Program-made: the position numbers and the translations under genes | Shown here: piece by piece, positions 33,905 through 49,200 of the stretch | How the letters are laid out: each line of letters begins with the position of its first letter | How positions within the stretch are numbered: the stretch's first letter is position 1 | The notes under the pieces: generated by a model | Told to the model about the DNA's origin: nothing | The model's input: only the letters and a program-made list of their open reading frames with translations | The model's database searches: none | From: Zoroaster sp. YZ-2022 | Taxonomy: Eukaryota; Echinodermata; Asteroidea; Forcipulatida; Zoroasteridae | Reading direction: 5' to 3' | DNA: 64,000 nt | Assembly (NCBI GenBank): GCA_029582265.1 | Contig: CM055830.1 | Coordinates: forward strand, 33,583,172 to 33,647,171

Positions 33905-36900
33905 TGGAGGGGAATCAATATTAGATTGTGGGACACTACTTTTGTACAGGCGATTTTTTCTTACGGAAAAAATCTGAGCTTGGGGGGTGAGGACAAGTCT
34001 CTAATAAGGCCCTGATGAATATGAAACAAAACATTTATCGTTAGTGTAAATTTCCATTGTTTTGCTTGGATTGAAATACCGAGCTTTTCATTTATAAACA
34101 AAGCATATATAGATTTAGTTGGCTCAAAGTATTAAATACTGAATGATAATGATAATGATAATGATTAATGATAATGATTATTTAGATAAATCAGAGTTTG
34201 CATAATGTGACCAGTACCTTTGTTTCAGAAGAGCTGCCAGTGTAATATTTCTTATCGGTTGAACCAAATGGTACGTATTCGATTCTAAAGCTGGTAACAC
34301 CGTTTCCATTTTTACTGCCAGCCATTTTGAAAGCCTTTAGTGATATGGGCTGGTCAGCTTCCATGTACACGTAGGGAGTGATGTTATCGGCTAAAGTGGG
34401 AATCCAAGCCGAGGATGACTGGAAGCTTGATGATCCGTCATCTGGTTCGGATGTAAGTCGATCTGTGTTGAGCACGCCTTGCAAGGCTGGCGAAGTTTCA
34501 AGATTTTCCATGCAAATTCCTGAAAGGAGAAAAATGTTACCAAATTTGAAGCAAATTTGTCACACATAATTTTTCATTCGATATTATTATCATTATAATG
34601 TACACTATTATTTTTTTGGTAATTTCTCCACTTGCCTCCAATATCATTTCATTCCATTTCACCGGAGCATATCACATTTTTATATTGGTTCTTAGTATTG
34701 GCTCTTAGTTTGATGGATGAAATGACTCAAAAAGTCGTAAAAAGATTCGAAAATGAGACTTAAATTCTAAAGAGATATATAATTAAATTACCTAGTGTAG
34801 TCGATAGTGGTTGTACTGTAGTAACAGTCGTTGTTTCCCTGTGGGTGGTGACACCAGGAGCCTGTGTTTTTACGACTTCTTCTGTTATGGTCCCTGACGA
34901 CGTCACGGTCGTCTTAACAGTTGTGGATTCTATACAAGTAAATCAAAATTAACTCAGTGTGGATTCTATACAAATGTAGAAAACAAATTTAGAGTTGTAG
35001 ATTCTTTACAAGTGAATCGAGAGTTTAGAGTGCATCAAAAGTGAAAGTTGTGGATAATACACAAGCGAACCAAAATTTACAACAAAATATTCAGTGTTTC
35101 TGCGTACGTAAAGTATACGGGAAAACCCGATGGAAAAACATATTATTTTTATATTCTTAGATTAATATTTCAAAATTTGATTTTCCCCGGGATTTAAGAA
35201 ATGTTTACCTTGTCCAAGGTTTGTTTCAGTGACAGTAACCTTCTTTGTCGGTGATGTTAAAATACGTTCAGTCGTTGTCTTTATTTCCACCATTGGATTT
35301 CCTGGTGTTGGCTCAGTTGGCGTTGTTTCGACTCTACTTACTGTTGTCGTCACTGCTACGGTTGTCAAATCTAGAAAAAGTTTTAGTTGAAAGAAATGAA
35401 AAACATTGAAGGGTCGTAATGTGTTATTTTTATTAGGTCTGCCCATCCTCGTTGTGGATAGGAGATACTTATTTCATTTCAGTTTGATTTATCTTGAAAT
35501 TAATTTAGTATTAATTTTGTCATTCATGATATTTATAATAAAAAATCCCCCAAATAAGTCTTTTTTGGATTTAAAAAAATTATTACAATATATTACAATA
35601 ATTTTATGATTATTGTGAAAAAATATCACCACTTACGATCAAAGCATCCAAAAAGTGAAACGTCGATTTTAGGGGAGTTGCTTTCATCGATGGAGGAGAA
35701 GTACAAAAGACGAAGCTTTTTAATTTCTCCCAAATCTTTAGGAAGATAAATTTGTTCTCCTTCCTTTCCGCCTTGGAATTTCTGAAAACACACACATAGA
35801 AAACGGTAACACATGTCTATATTCCGGAATAAGATCTGATTCAGTTGATAACAGAATTCATTGGATCTGGCCCTCGCACAGGTCCCATTTACTCTTTGGT
35901 GGATAGAAAATTACTAAGTTTAAGCCGATTATGGTATTAATTTTCACTGGAAAAATTTTAGTTTGATGTTTCATAAATTCCACATTTAATGATTGCAGCA
36001 TATCTGAATGTGTTTGCATTTGTTCACAGGCTGGTTGTTTAATTACGTATTGATTCAAAGAGAGTAAGCATACTCATAAAAACATTTTTGACAACATTAC
36101 CAATGTTGTACCTTGTACATATCTTGATTCAAAGAGAGAAAGCATACTCATAGAAGCAGTTTTGCCAATATTGTACCTTTTATGTACATCTCAATTCAAA
36201 AGACAGTACAATCATACTGTTTTGCCAAAATTACCGATGATGTATCTTCCTTTTGAGCGTCTTGCTCATCGTGGTCTTTGCCACCTACATCAACTTGTAG
36301 AACCGAGCTCAAGGAAACAAGCAACGCGGTCTTGGGTTCGAACCACATTCTTACTACTTAGACATCAGAACAGAAATCCCAGGCACTAAACCGCCCAGTA
36401 ATGTCTTTGCAATGAAACAGTTTTATACATGGTGCAATTATGGATTCAAATTTGTGATATATGCTTATTATTAATTGAATTACCTCTGGCTTTGTGCCAC
36501 CAGACTCTTTTATTACTATGTCCGAGTTGGTGTCTGGCATTGTGTAGAACACAATGAACTCAAACTCAAACTCGTTGTCTTGTACATCGAGTTTCAAAGA
36601 TGAAACAGCGATTGGAGGTTTGAATGTTATATCTAAGTATCTGTCTGCCTTTGTTGCGGCCGCAGAAGGTTCCCAGAATTCATTCAGTTCGAGATCCCCC
36701 TCATTAGTTCTTCTTGTCAGGGAAACACTGCTGTAAGTTGACAGCTCCATGTCACACAATTCTAGGATTAATAAAATTAAACCGATATTGTATTGTAATG
36801 TTGAGGTTATGTTCATGTTTATTTTAGTAAAAAATAGCAATCACAATGGCTAAAGTAAACAATGAAATAAAACCAGCTGTTGCCCGACGGATTACTTTAA

Positions 36901-37340
36901 AGAAAAGTTTCTATCAAAGAAACAGGTCCCATCAAATGGCTTAACATAATAATAAACTAAATACAAATAATTAAACACAATCTCTGCCCTCAAATTTCTC
37001 CATTTATACTTCTGAGTTAAATGTTTTGCTCAAGGACACAACCAGCATGGCTAGGATTCGAAACATTCTGACGACTTAGCCACCGGAACTTGACCAGCTC
37101 GGCCACGACACTCTACTAATAAATCTAAATATTCATTAGGCCGAAAACAAGTTTCCGGTTTCTGGTCTCCGCGCCAAAATTGCTGGATCAATTGGAATTC
37201 TGCCGTGCTGTGCTTTAAACGACTTTTTTCACATAGGGGTATGAACATTTGCCCGATTTGTGAGGCCTCTCTCAGCCACCATACTTTTTATGGGAAATTT
37301 GGTACCCGCGTATACAATTTATCACGTATTTTCCTGTTGG

Positions 37341-37371
<31 letters not shown>

Positions 37372-40300
37372 CGATATTGAAGCCAACCGATGACCAGAAA
37401 CCGGAGACTTTTTTGCCCTTACTGTCGGAAATGAAAGTCTGTAGGTTCTTACTTTCAGGTTCCGTTACTTTCTTCACAGTTTGTCTGATGATTTCTGCTG
37501 TCGTTTCTTTGGGCGTAGTTGTTGTCGCAGTTGACGAGTGGACTGTTGTAATCATCTCTGGACTTGTAGTAGTGGGTGCTATTGTAGTTGATGTACTTGT
37601 TGTCACCATTGTAGTAGTTGATGGAGTGATAATCGGCACTATATAAATAAGACAACAACACATTTGAAAGTTGTAATCATTAATTTGTAGACGTAAGGAC
37701 GCGCTAACATTTTTGTCTAAAGTTACATTCAGTTTGGTCACCTTGAAAATAGTCTCAAAGGGAGTGTGAACGAGACAGTCACAGATCTTTTGCACGAAAA
37801 GGGTCAAAACAAGGATTTGGAATTATCGTCAGGGTTCATGATTCAGTTTGATATTGTTTTATGGTGTTACAAATCACTCTTACACGACACTGGCGCGATA
37901 CTAAGACGAAGTATGTTTGAGTTGGGCTGATGGACATTTTATTGTAATAAATGTGGGATAGAAAGTTGCATTTTGTTTATTCCAAAAAGATGAATTTAAA
38001 ATGTTCCTACGCGAAAGATTAAAGATTAGCCTGCAGGTTATTCCAGTTAGCAACATATTATTCCTTCCTTCTTTCTATAACTAAATGCATCCCTTTCTAG
38101 TAATAGACAAAACAAAATACAATTGAGAAGCATACATTTTGCGCAGCCGACGAAGTCAACAAAGTATTTGGCTTCTCTGTTCTCTGGAGCATTCACATTG
38201 AAAAGGGTTACTTCAATGACGTTATCCAGTTCAGCGAATGGTAGAGAAACCGTTACCGGTACTTCATCGGCAATATCCCACGGCACGTTGAAAACCTGTC
38301 AAAAAGAATGTATATATAATCTATTTTTACAAGGAAAAAAGTGGTTTAGTAATTTGGGCGTTAACAGTTAAGTACATCATTTGTAATATTGTTAAAACAG
38401 CTTTTTCTTAGACACATTATACGATCAAACTGTAAACAAGTTTCAACTTATTACAATGTGTCATTAACGGGAAAATAGTGAAGAGAGTTTTTGTATTAAT
38501 TCTAACGTTGCATTTAGGAAAGAGCTCCCTCTCCGATAACTTTATTTGGAATAATTTCCCTTTTCTTGAAAATGATCTCAGACAAAATTATTCATGAGAA
38601 AAATTTATACCTTCATTGATTTATCACCAAGTAAGGTTTACCCTAAAATGTTACATTTGTAAATTTGTGATATACCAAAAATCATTGTTAAAGGTGTGTA
38701 GGAAATCTATAGGCAACAATGCTTTAGGTAATTCGGAGAACTTGCGCCTTTAAATCAGGACATCATTTTAGAAATTTTAACTGACCTTTAATCCTGAATC
38801 ATCTACGACTTCTTTCTGAGTTTCCTCTCCATACAGTTGGTAACGCATGGTGAAATCAGTTATTGCATTGCCCTCCGAGTCTCCCTGCAGCTTGACTGCT
38901 GTAAGTGTTACGGGGGTAGTGAAAAGGACTACGAGCCTTCGCGATGCCGACGTTTGTCCATTCACTTCATCTCGTTTGCTTTCGAATGCTGTTAGCTTTT
39001 CGGCACAGTTTTCTACAGTAAAAGATGCAGGTTTGAATTATTTATTATGCCAAGTTTAAAGGGAATGTTCATTTCAACGCTTTAGTTTTTCCAAGAAAAT
39101 GTCATCACAGTATAGGTGCTCAGTCATCACGTTTTGCGAAAACAACGACAAACTGTTCGACATAACAATTCCTGTTTTCTCTAAGATGAAAATAATTGAT
39201 GAGAATGATTGATACTTGCACCAACTCTACATCAAGTAAGATATTACATAATAATTATTTAATTCGATATCCTGGTTATAACCAATGTTGATCCTTTCCT
39301 TTAAATGAATGACCAACAACTATGACGTCATCAGAGCACAATAAACTTAAACGTTTTTATTGTATAATTTATATAGTTTTAAAGGAGACATTACATAACA
39401 AATAAATATATTTAGAAAACAAATGGAAAGAGACAAACAAAAACTAAAAAACAGAGTAACATGAATACTTTATACTTTATTTTAAAATATACTAACTGAC
39501 AAAGCATAGTAAGAACACTCCACTTCAACACCTTTATCAAAACTAATACAGTTGAACCAACAGGGCCGGATTTAGACATGTGGAGGCCCCTGGGCAGCCT
39601 TCAGTAGTGGAGGCCCACCCTACCTTAGAATACTAAAAACTAAAAGGTGACAAGAGTCACAAGACATAGTTACAGTCATCCATAAAGTAAATTTTTTCAA
39701 GTAGAAAGAATCTGAATAAGCAAGCAAGCAGCATGTCAATCATGATCAATCATAACAAGAATATAGTACAGTACATATATTTACAGACCAGCCTACAGTT
39801 CAGGTCAGCCTACATTTTTCCTTACAAATTTTTTTTTCATGAAATATGTGGAGGTCCCTGGTTGTGGAGGCCCCTGGGCAACTGACCAGCTTGCCCAGTC
39901 CTAAATCCGGCCCTGTGAACCAACTTCAATATTCAGCGAATTACATGTCCAACTTACCCTTTGTTATCGGCGAAGGCTCTGTTGTTATTTTTATTGTAGA
40001 AGTGGATTTGGTTGTTGTCTCGCTTGTAGTAGTGGTTGTAGTCGTTTCCTTCGTTGTTATCGCACCAACCGTTGTTGGGACAGTCGTTATCACTGCTGAT
40101 GTTGTAGTGGTTATCTCTGTTTGTTTGGCAATAAGGAAAAATAACATACACTTAAGATACACGAATATTCTGAATTTAATTACAACTCGTAGAGCATTTT
40201 TAAATGTTATACTTTCAAGTTATAGTTCCATGGATGTTTCTTTCGATGACACTGGTCTAACAATAATGCTAGTGTGGTATGTTACTCCTACAAGACAAAC

Positions 40301-43200
40301 CATTTATGTCAGGTGAGTAAGATTTGTAGCTTTGCATGGTGAAAATAGAACCAGTTGATTATTTCAGAATTATTTACCACTCAAAAGTGAATTTCTACTC
40401 GGTGTCACCGCAAACAGTCTTGACTTAATGTCATGTGGTTATTTGAGTAAATCGCATTCAACTATTAAGATGTCAAATATCATATAATTATTATAAACGC
40501 AAGACTTAATATATTTTTATATGGACCTGTAACAAAACTTCTCACAAACACATCTCACTACATAACATAACACCCTTAACATTTTTTTCTAAGTTGACAG
40601 TGCCTTTTCAATCAATTTATTTGCATACCTGGTGGAGTGGTAGTCGTAGTCGTCTGAGCTGGACTCGGTCTGGCAGCTACATTACCAGATAAACATAAAT
40701 ATTAAATTGTTTTAATTGTAATGTATCCATATGAAATATTGTCTTATCTATCAACGGTATTATCTGCCTGTCGTGTTGTTAAAGCTCCTACACACTATTG
40801 GTATTCTTGAAAAACATGAGTGTGTTTACAGTTTTCATAAAACTTACTTGGTGGGAAGTTGATGATGATATCAAACATACCTTATTTAAGTTCAATTAAT
40901 CATTTTTCTTTGCAAATGAATGTTTGTCTTCAAGAGACATACATTTTACGTTGTAATGAATAAGAAAAATCTATTTTCTGGTTAACGACACAATGAAATA
41001 AGCTACATTTTTCACAGGTTAGTTTATATACATCTCTCGTGATTCTTATAAAGTATAGATGCACTGAAGACATTTTACTAAACATGCATACTGGTTTTAT
41101 GTAATCCATTAATTACCTCAGTTTGTTTCTACATGTATATGTTTGTAGCATTTGACCCTCTATTTCCCGATTTTGAAAAAAAAAAGACACTGAACATTTA
41201 TTTAGAACTTACGTATCTTGCTTGTCCCCAAAACATCAGATCCTTCAGTTTCTGGAAAAAAAATTAAAAAAGATTTTGTCTTTTAGCAATCGAAAAAGAT
41301 AAAATACTTCGTGAAAATGATATAATCCAACCAGTGTTTCATATTCGACAGTATGGTATATATTATAAATAGGTCACTTACGTAATATTGGCTTTTCTGT
41401 TGAAACTGTAGTCTGCTCTGTTGGCTTGCCACCTACATTACCAGATTAAAAAAAATATTTGTTATGATTAAGACCCAAAGGTTCATGTGAAGGCAACCAA
41501 GAACTTGAAACAAAGCAACCTTTGGTTGGGTACGAATAATTAGGCTAATATACATAATGACGTAAGTACTGTATTTAGATTCATCTTAGAATGTGAAAGG
41601 ACATAATTGTAATTTGACTTTTCTAAGTCAATACTTTCTAAGTAAAATACACTGGTTTAACAGTTTACTTGTTTAATTTGCGTTTTGACAATGACACAAC
41701 ACACGGTGTGATGTTGAGTACATCTTAAGAACATTTTAAGTAGTATACAAAGTAATATAGCTAATATTGATTATAAGAAACGTGGATTTGTATATAGCGC
41801 CAACTCTATCACGATATTATTCTCAGTGTACTTTAGATTATTAAAATCTAAGGCGACTTTATATATCATTCCTGGATCATTCTCAACTTCCTGGAAAGTA
41901 CACAGCCCCAGCAACATGTTAGGTGCTCATAAGCTAATCGAACGCAATTACCATTTGGCCATCATAGGTCCCCATTTACCGTATACTCCTGGGTAAAGAG
42001 AAGCAATTCCATGGCAACAAATTTGTAAAAATTTGGTATGTACGACGTTCATTTAATATAATATTTAAGATCTTACTTGTGAAAATGAATGAAGTCCCAT
42101 TCGATGTTACTGGATTAACATTCATGCTACCGTTGAAAGTTCCTTCTGAAAAAATAATGTCAAGTGGTTGTTTGAGTGACGTTAGATGTTAAGTCGACAA
42201 ACATTTTTTTATTTTAGGAGACTGAATGAATTTGTAAAACCAAATGGATGTCCCTTTCGATGACACTGGTCTAACAATAATGCTAGTGTTGTATGTTACT
42301 CCTACAAGACAAACAATTTATGTCATGTGAGTAAGATTTGTAGCTTTGCATGGTGAAAATAGAACCAGTTGATTATTTCAGAATTATTTACCACTCAAAA
42401 GTGAATTTCTACGTGGTGTCACCGCAAACAGTCTTGACTTAATGTCATGTGGTTATTTGAGTAAATCGCATTCAAATACCATATAATTATTACAAACTCA
42501 AGACTGAATATATTTTTATATGGACCTGTAACATAAACGTTCACACAAACACATCTCACTACATAACATAATACCCTTAACATTTTTTCTTAGTTGACAG
42601 TGCCTTTTCAATAAATTTATGTGCATACCTGGTGGTGCGAAAGGGCTGAAGGGAGGAGTGGTAGTCGTAGTCGTCTGAGCTGGACGCGGTCTGGCAGCTA
42701 CATTACCAGATAAACATAAATATGAAATTGTTTTAATTGTAATGTATCCATATGAAATATTGTCTTATCTATCAACGGTGTTATCTGCCTGTCGTGTTGT
42801 TAAAGCTCCTACACACTATTGGTATTCTTGAAAACATGAATGTGTTTACAGTTTTCATAAAACTTACTTGGTGTGAAGTTGATGATGATATCAAACATAC
42901 CTTATTTAAGTTCAATTAATCATTTTTTTTGCGAATGAAGTTTTGTCTTTAAGAGACATACATTTTACATTGTAATGAATAAGAAAAATCTATTTTCTGG
43001 TTAACGACACAATGAAATAAGCTACATTTTTCACAGGTTAGTTTATATACATCTCTCGTGATTCTTATAAAGTATAGATGCACTGAAGACATTTTACTAA
43101 ACATGCATACTGGTTTTATGTAATCCATTAATTACCTCAGTTTGTTTCTACATGTATAGGCCTATGTTTGTAACATTTGACCCTCTATTTCCCGATTTTG

Positions 43201-43231
<31 letters not shown>

Positions 43232-46200
43232 GAACATTTATTTAGAACTTACGTATCTTGCTTGTCCCCAAAACATCAGATCCTTCAGTTTCTGGAAAAA
43301 AAAGAAAAAAAGATTGTGTCTTTTAGCAATCGAAAAAGATAACATATTTCGTGAAAATGATATAATCAAACCAGTGTTTCATATTCGACAGTATGGTGTG
43401 TATATATATATAAATAGGTCACTTACGTAATATTGGCTTTTCTGTTGAAACTGTAGTCTGCTCTGTTGGCTTGCCACCTACATCACCAGATTAAAAATAA
43501 ATATTTCTTATTATTAAGACCCAAAAAGTTAATGTGAAGGCAACCAAGAACTTAAAACAAAGCAACATTTATTTCAGGTACACACAACCTTTGGTTTAGT
43601 GCGAATAGGCAAAAAAGTGCCTGTTAGTTTACATAATGACGTAAGTACTGTATTTAAATTCATCTTAGAATGTTAAAGATCATAATTGTTCTTAGTCAAT
43701 ACGTTGACATAGGAGGAAAGGTGTTGAGGTTGCACGTACTTTTTAACGCTATTTATACTTTTAGCTGCAGAGATCAGTAGATTGTTGTTTGTTGTACACG
43801 AGTAAAAATAAGTTTACAAATATTGGAATGATTTTAAATATTTAAAATATTGGAAGTCTTGAATAATTTGCAGCGAGCATAACTTGAAGGAGTACGTTTA
43901 TGTTCATTTTTAATTTTTTGTTAATGCATATTCGCCCTGAACAAGGCTAAAAGCTACTCAAGGTACAGGGCTACAATAGAAGAAAAAAGAAGAAAAAGAA
44001 ATAGACTCAGAGGAGCTGAAGGTGGGAATGGAGATTCCTCTTGAAACAGGATAGATCGTAGGATGGAGGAAAACATGCACCAGACAAGGAATTCCAAAGA
44101 GATGCAGCACGTGGGAAAAAGCTATTAGTATAAGTTTTTTACTTAAACAAATATTTTATTACACACCACTCAAGTGGCTTTCAAGTAACAAAATATTGAA
44201 GGTCTTACTTGTGAATAGGAATGAAGTCTCATTCGGTGTTACTGTACTAACACCAATGCTACCGTTGAAAGTTCCTCCTAAAAGAATGTCAAGTGGTTGT
44301 TTACGTGACTTGAATTAAGACCACAAAGAATTTTGTATTTGAAACGCTAGACTGAATAAATTAGTATTCATACCTAAAACATATAAACATATAAACTTAT
44401 TTTCTTATGATCAAATAACATGGTAAACACAATTTACCAATTCCAATCATTTTATTACTGATTTTTTTATCTGTAAGCTGACCATGCCTATTTAATAAAT
44501 TGTTCTTACCTGGTGGTGAAAATGAGAACGGGGGCCGAGTCGTAGTCGCCGTAGTCGGTAGAGCTGAAGTCGGCCTGCCACCTACATTACCGGATTAAAA
44601 TAAATATTTAAAATGGTTAAGACCAACACTTTTCATGTGAAGGCAACCATGTACTTAAAACATGGTAACAATGATTGAATGTACACATTAAATTTGACAT
44701 AAGAGGAAAGGCGATGAGGTTGAAAGTACTTTTTAACGCTATTTATACTTTTAGCTGCAGAGATCAGTAGATTGTTGTTTGTTGTACACGAGTAAAAATA
44801 AGTTTACAAATATTGGAATGATTTTAAATATTTCAAATATTGGAAGTCTTGAATAATTTACAGCGAGCATAACTTGAAGAAGTACGTTTATGTTCATGTT
44901 TAATTTTTATTAATGCATATTCGCCCTGAACAAGGCTAAAAGCCACTCAAGGTACAGGGCTACAATAGAAGAAAAAAAGAAGAAAGAAATAGACTCAGAG
45001 GAGCTGAAGGTGGGAATGGAGATTCCTCTTGAAACTGGATAGATCGTAGGATGAAGGGAAACATGCACCAGACAAGGAATTCCAAAGAGATGCAGCACGT
45101 GGGAAAAAGCTATTAGTATAAGTTTTTTACTTAAACAAATATTTTATTACACACCACTCAAGTGGCTTTCAAGTAACAAAATATTGAAGGTCTTACTTGT
45201 GAAAAGGAATGAAGTCTCATTCGGTGTTACTGTACTAACACCAATGCTACCGTTGAAAGTTCCTCCTAAAAGAATAATGTCAAGTGGTTATTTACGTGAC
45301 TTGAATTAAGACCACAAAGAAATTTGTATTTGAAACGCTAGACTGAATAAATTAGTATCCATACCTAAAACATATAAACTTATAAAATTATTTTCTTATG
45401 ATCAAATAACATGGTAAACACAATTTACCAATTGCAATCATTTTATTACTGATTTTTATTTATTTGTAAGCTGACCATGCCTATTTAATAAATTGTTCTT
45501 ACCTGGTGGTGAAAATGAGAACGGGGCCCGAGTCGTAGTCGCCGTAGTCGGTAGAGCTGAAGTCGGCCTGCCACCTACATTACCGGATTAAAATAAATAT
45601 TTAAAATGGTTAAGACCAACACTTTTCATGTGAAGGCAACCATGTACTTAAAACATGGTAACAATGATTGAATGTACACATTAAATTTGACATAAGAGGA
45701 AAGGCGATGAGGTTGAAAGTACTTTTTAACGCTATTTATACTTTTAGCTGCAGAGATCAGTAGATTGTTGTTTGTTGTACACGAGTAAAAGTAAGTTTAC
45801 AAATATTGGAATGATTTTAAATATTTCAAATATTGGAAGTCTTGAATAATTTACAGCGAGCATAAATTGAAGGAGTACGTTTATGTTCATGTTTAATTTT
45901 TATTAATGCATATTCGCCCTGAACAAGGCTAAAAGCCACTCAAGAAAAATAAAAAAAAAGGAAATAGACTCAGAGGAGCTGAAGGTGGGAATTGAGATTC
46001 CTCTTGAAACAGGATAGATCGTAGGATGAAGCGAAACATGCACCAGGCAGGGAATTAAAAAAGCTATTAGTATAAGTTTTTTACTTAAACAAATATTTTA
46101 TTACACACCACTCAAGTGGCTTTCAAGTAACAAAATATTGAAGGTCTTACTTGTGAAAAGGAATGAAGTCTCATTCGGTGTTACTGTACTAACACCAATG

Positions 46201-49200
46201 CTACCGTTGAAAGTTCCTCCTAAAAGAATAATGTCAAGTGGTTATTTACGTGACTTGAATTAAGACCACAAAGAATTTTGTATTTGAAACGCTAGACTGA
46301 ATAAATTAGTATTCATACCTAAAACATATAAACTTATAAAATTATTTTCTTATGATCAAATAACATGGTAAACACAAATTACCAATTCCAATCATTTTAT
46401 TACTGATTTCTTTATTTGTAAGCTGACCATGTCTATTTAGTAAATTGTTCTCACCTGGTGGTGAAAATGAGAAAGGTGGCTGAGTCGTAGTCGCCGTAGT
46501 CGGTAGAGCTGAAGTCGGCCTGCCACCTACATTACCGGATTAAAATAAATATTTAAAATGTGAAGGCAACTATGATCTTTATATTCTTGTATCTGTGCAT
46601 TTAGCCGGCGCGCGACACACAACGCAGAATTGAACCAATCATAGTGACGAAGTTTGTTTTGCGTCATGCCGATTCGCGCTCTTCGTAAGTGTTTCGTGTG
46701 TCCCCCAAAATGTGAATTTGTCTATTTCTATGTCGCTTTAAAAAAAAAAACGGTCATCATCCTGCGCTAAAGATTAATATTAACCCTCCATAAGCCTAAA
46801 TTTCCGAGATTGTAGACAGATAAATACCCGAGCAATTAGAACTTACCTCTTTTCGGCTTGGTAGTTGGATTTGGATTAAAAGTGTCTCCAGTGTCTGTGA
46901 AGAAAAGAAAAAAGTTTTCTTGTAGCAGTAAAAATTAAATGTTTTCAGAGGTATCCAGTGTTTCATATTATGTATAATAATAGTCACTTACGTAAAATTA
47001 CAATCTTTTCTGTAGTAACTGCCTCTGCAGTGGTGGTAACCTTTGTTGTAGTAATCTTCTCAGTCGTTGTTGGTTTTGTCGTTAGAGGAGCCTCAACTGT
47101 TACTGCACGTGTGGTGAAGACTTCTGTGGTCGATGGCAGCTCTGTTGAAACATAACAACATTAATCGCCTTGTCGATTGTAAACAGTTATATGCATAAAC
47201 AACAGCTTTGCATTAATCACCCGATTAAAAAGAAGGTACTGCATTGTTAATTACCAGATTATCAAATTAATGAACTATTATCTAAAAATTACTTGGTGTA
47301 AAGTCGCTGCATGTATCAATCATCTTGAGAATTTATTTCGTTTGATGCACTTTCATCTTAGAGAAAACATTATTTTGTCGAATTTACAACAAGTTGCCGT
47401 CCGTAAAGAATTGTTCAACTTAAAAACAGTTTTTCGTCGATTTCTCAAAAACGTGAGCACTCGTTGTAATGAATCTTTCACATGTTAGTTTCATGATTAT
47501 TATGTTATTATACATTTCTGGTAATGAAACTAAGGATGCCTCAAAACCACACTTAAGCACTGTAGCTTGGAAGCCCGAGGAAACCTGTAAACAAGGGCGC
47601 TTGCTATGTGAACGTGAAATACCGGAGTAAACCCGTACTTTTCCATGATAAGTGTTCTGGGTTATTTGACGTGCATTACTTAATCTAGTACACGCGGGAT
47701 CTACGGCTTAACGTCCCATCCGAAGGATTATGGTTAAGTGTCTTGCTCAAGGACATAAGCACTGTGACCATGTACCAGCCATGCCGGTGTTCGTACCCAA
47801 ATTCTGACAACACCAGGGCTTGAGTCCGATGCACTAGACCGCTTGGCCACAACACTCCATGATATGAATTAGTGGGTTGATGAATGTGCGTTACGAAATA
47901 TCAATGTTGGACTTCCCTTGCCAAGTGCAAAGGGGACGTGATATGTTCAGTTTAATTCAATTCAATTCAATATTTATTTCACTTTATCAAAACGTTGAAC
48001 ATTAATTAATATTAATTTGGACACTCTCCACTTAGGAAGGCATATTAGGTCTACTACTGAAATCTCGTATACAAAATAATAGCCTATCTATGCTTAAACC
48101 ACATACCCATTTTGCAGCCTAAGAATCCAAATTTCAAGAGTGCCTTTTCCCCAGCGTTCAAATCTGTTTTGAAGTCTAATTTCACAATTTTCACTTCTTG
48201 CAACTCTTTGATATTTGACAGGATCACTGTTGTATTCTCTGAAGATTGTTCCACTGTGAATACCTAATAAAATTCATAGAGAATTTAGGGGATAGTTTAA
48301 ATATTAGTTTAAATATAACACAGGCCTGTATGGCTATGGACAGGTGGTCATGACAATGACTAAAACCCCGTTTTTAACTATTATTCATAAAGCACAAGAC
48401 AGTTTAGACAATCTGATTGGATGAAACGTGATCACATGGGGTGCATTTATATCAGGGCCCAAAATGTTGATAAAACCCTATACCAGACGCAATATAGATT
48501 ACGTGACATTTTAACTAATAACATGCTTTTGCTATAAAACTTCACTTTTCTGTGCTTAGCAAATTTGTGTCCTAAACAGCCCTATAAAATTGGGGTCAGG
48601 TCAAGACGTGGCTTATCAAAATTATTTTGCCTGGACGCGACGGGGAATTGAACTAATCAGAGTGAAACGAAGTTTGTTTCGCGTCACGGTGACTCACGCA
48701 CTTCGCAAGTGTTTCGTGTGCCCCCAAATGTAAATTTGTAAATTTCTGTCTGGCTTTTTTCAACAAAATGTAGTAAATTTTAAAAATTTTGGAAATTGAT
48801 ACGGCCATTTATGAAAGCAAATACAAGTTCGACGATTGGTCTTTATCACGGGCGATAAAGGACCCCACCTGCCTCTGGTTCCTTTATCGCCCGTGATCAT
48901 GCCCAAAACCGGTCATTATCCTGCTGTAAAGACCGCGCGACGAAAGTGTATAAATTAAATAACTTACTATCCCAATATCTCACCTTTGGCTGTCCTGCAT
49001 CATCGGTAACTTGTTTAACGTAAGAGGCAGAAGGTCCCGTTAACATAGTGAACTCCTTGATTCCTTGACTGAATATCTTGATTTCATTGATACGCACCGT
49101 TGTATCGAAAATGACGAAGATGTCCTGCTCAGCATCAAATTCAAATGGTTTGCCATCTCTGAATGTTGATAAACTGACTTGATCGGTGAAAGGCGATGCT

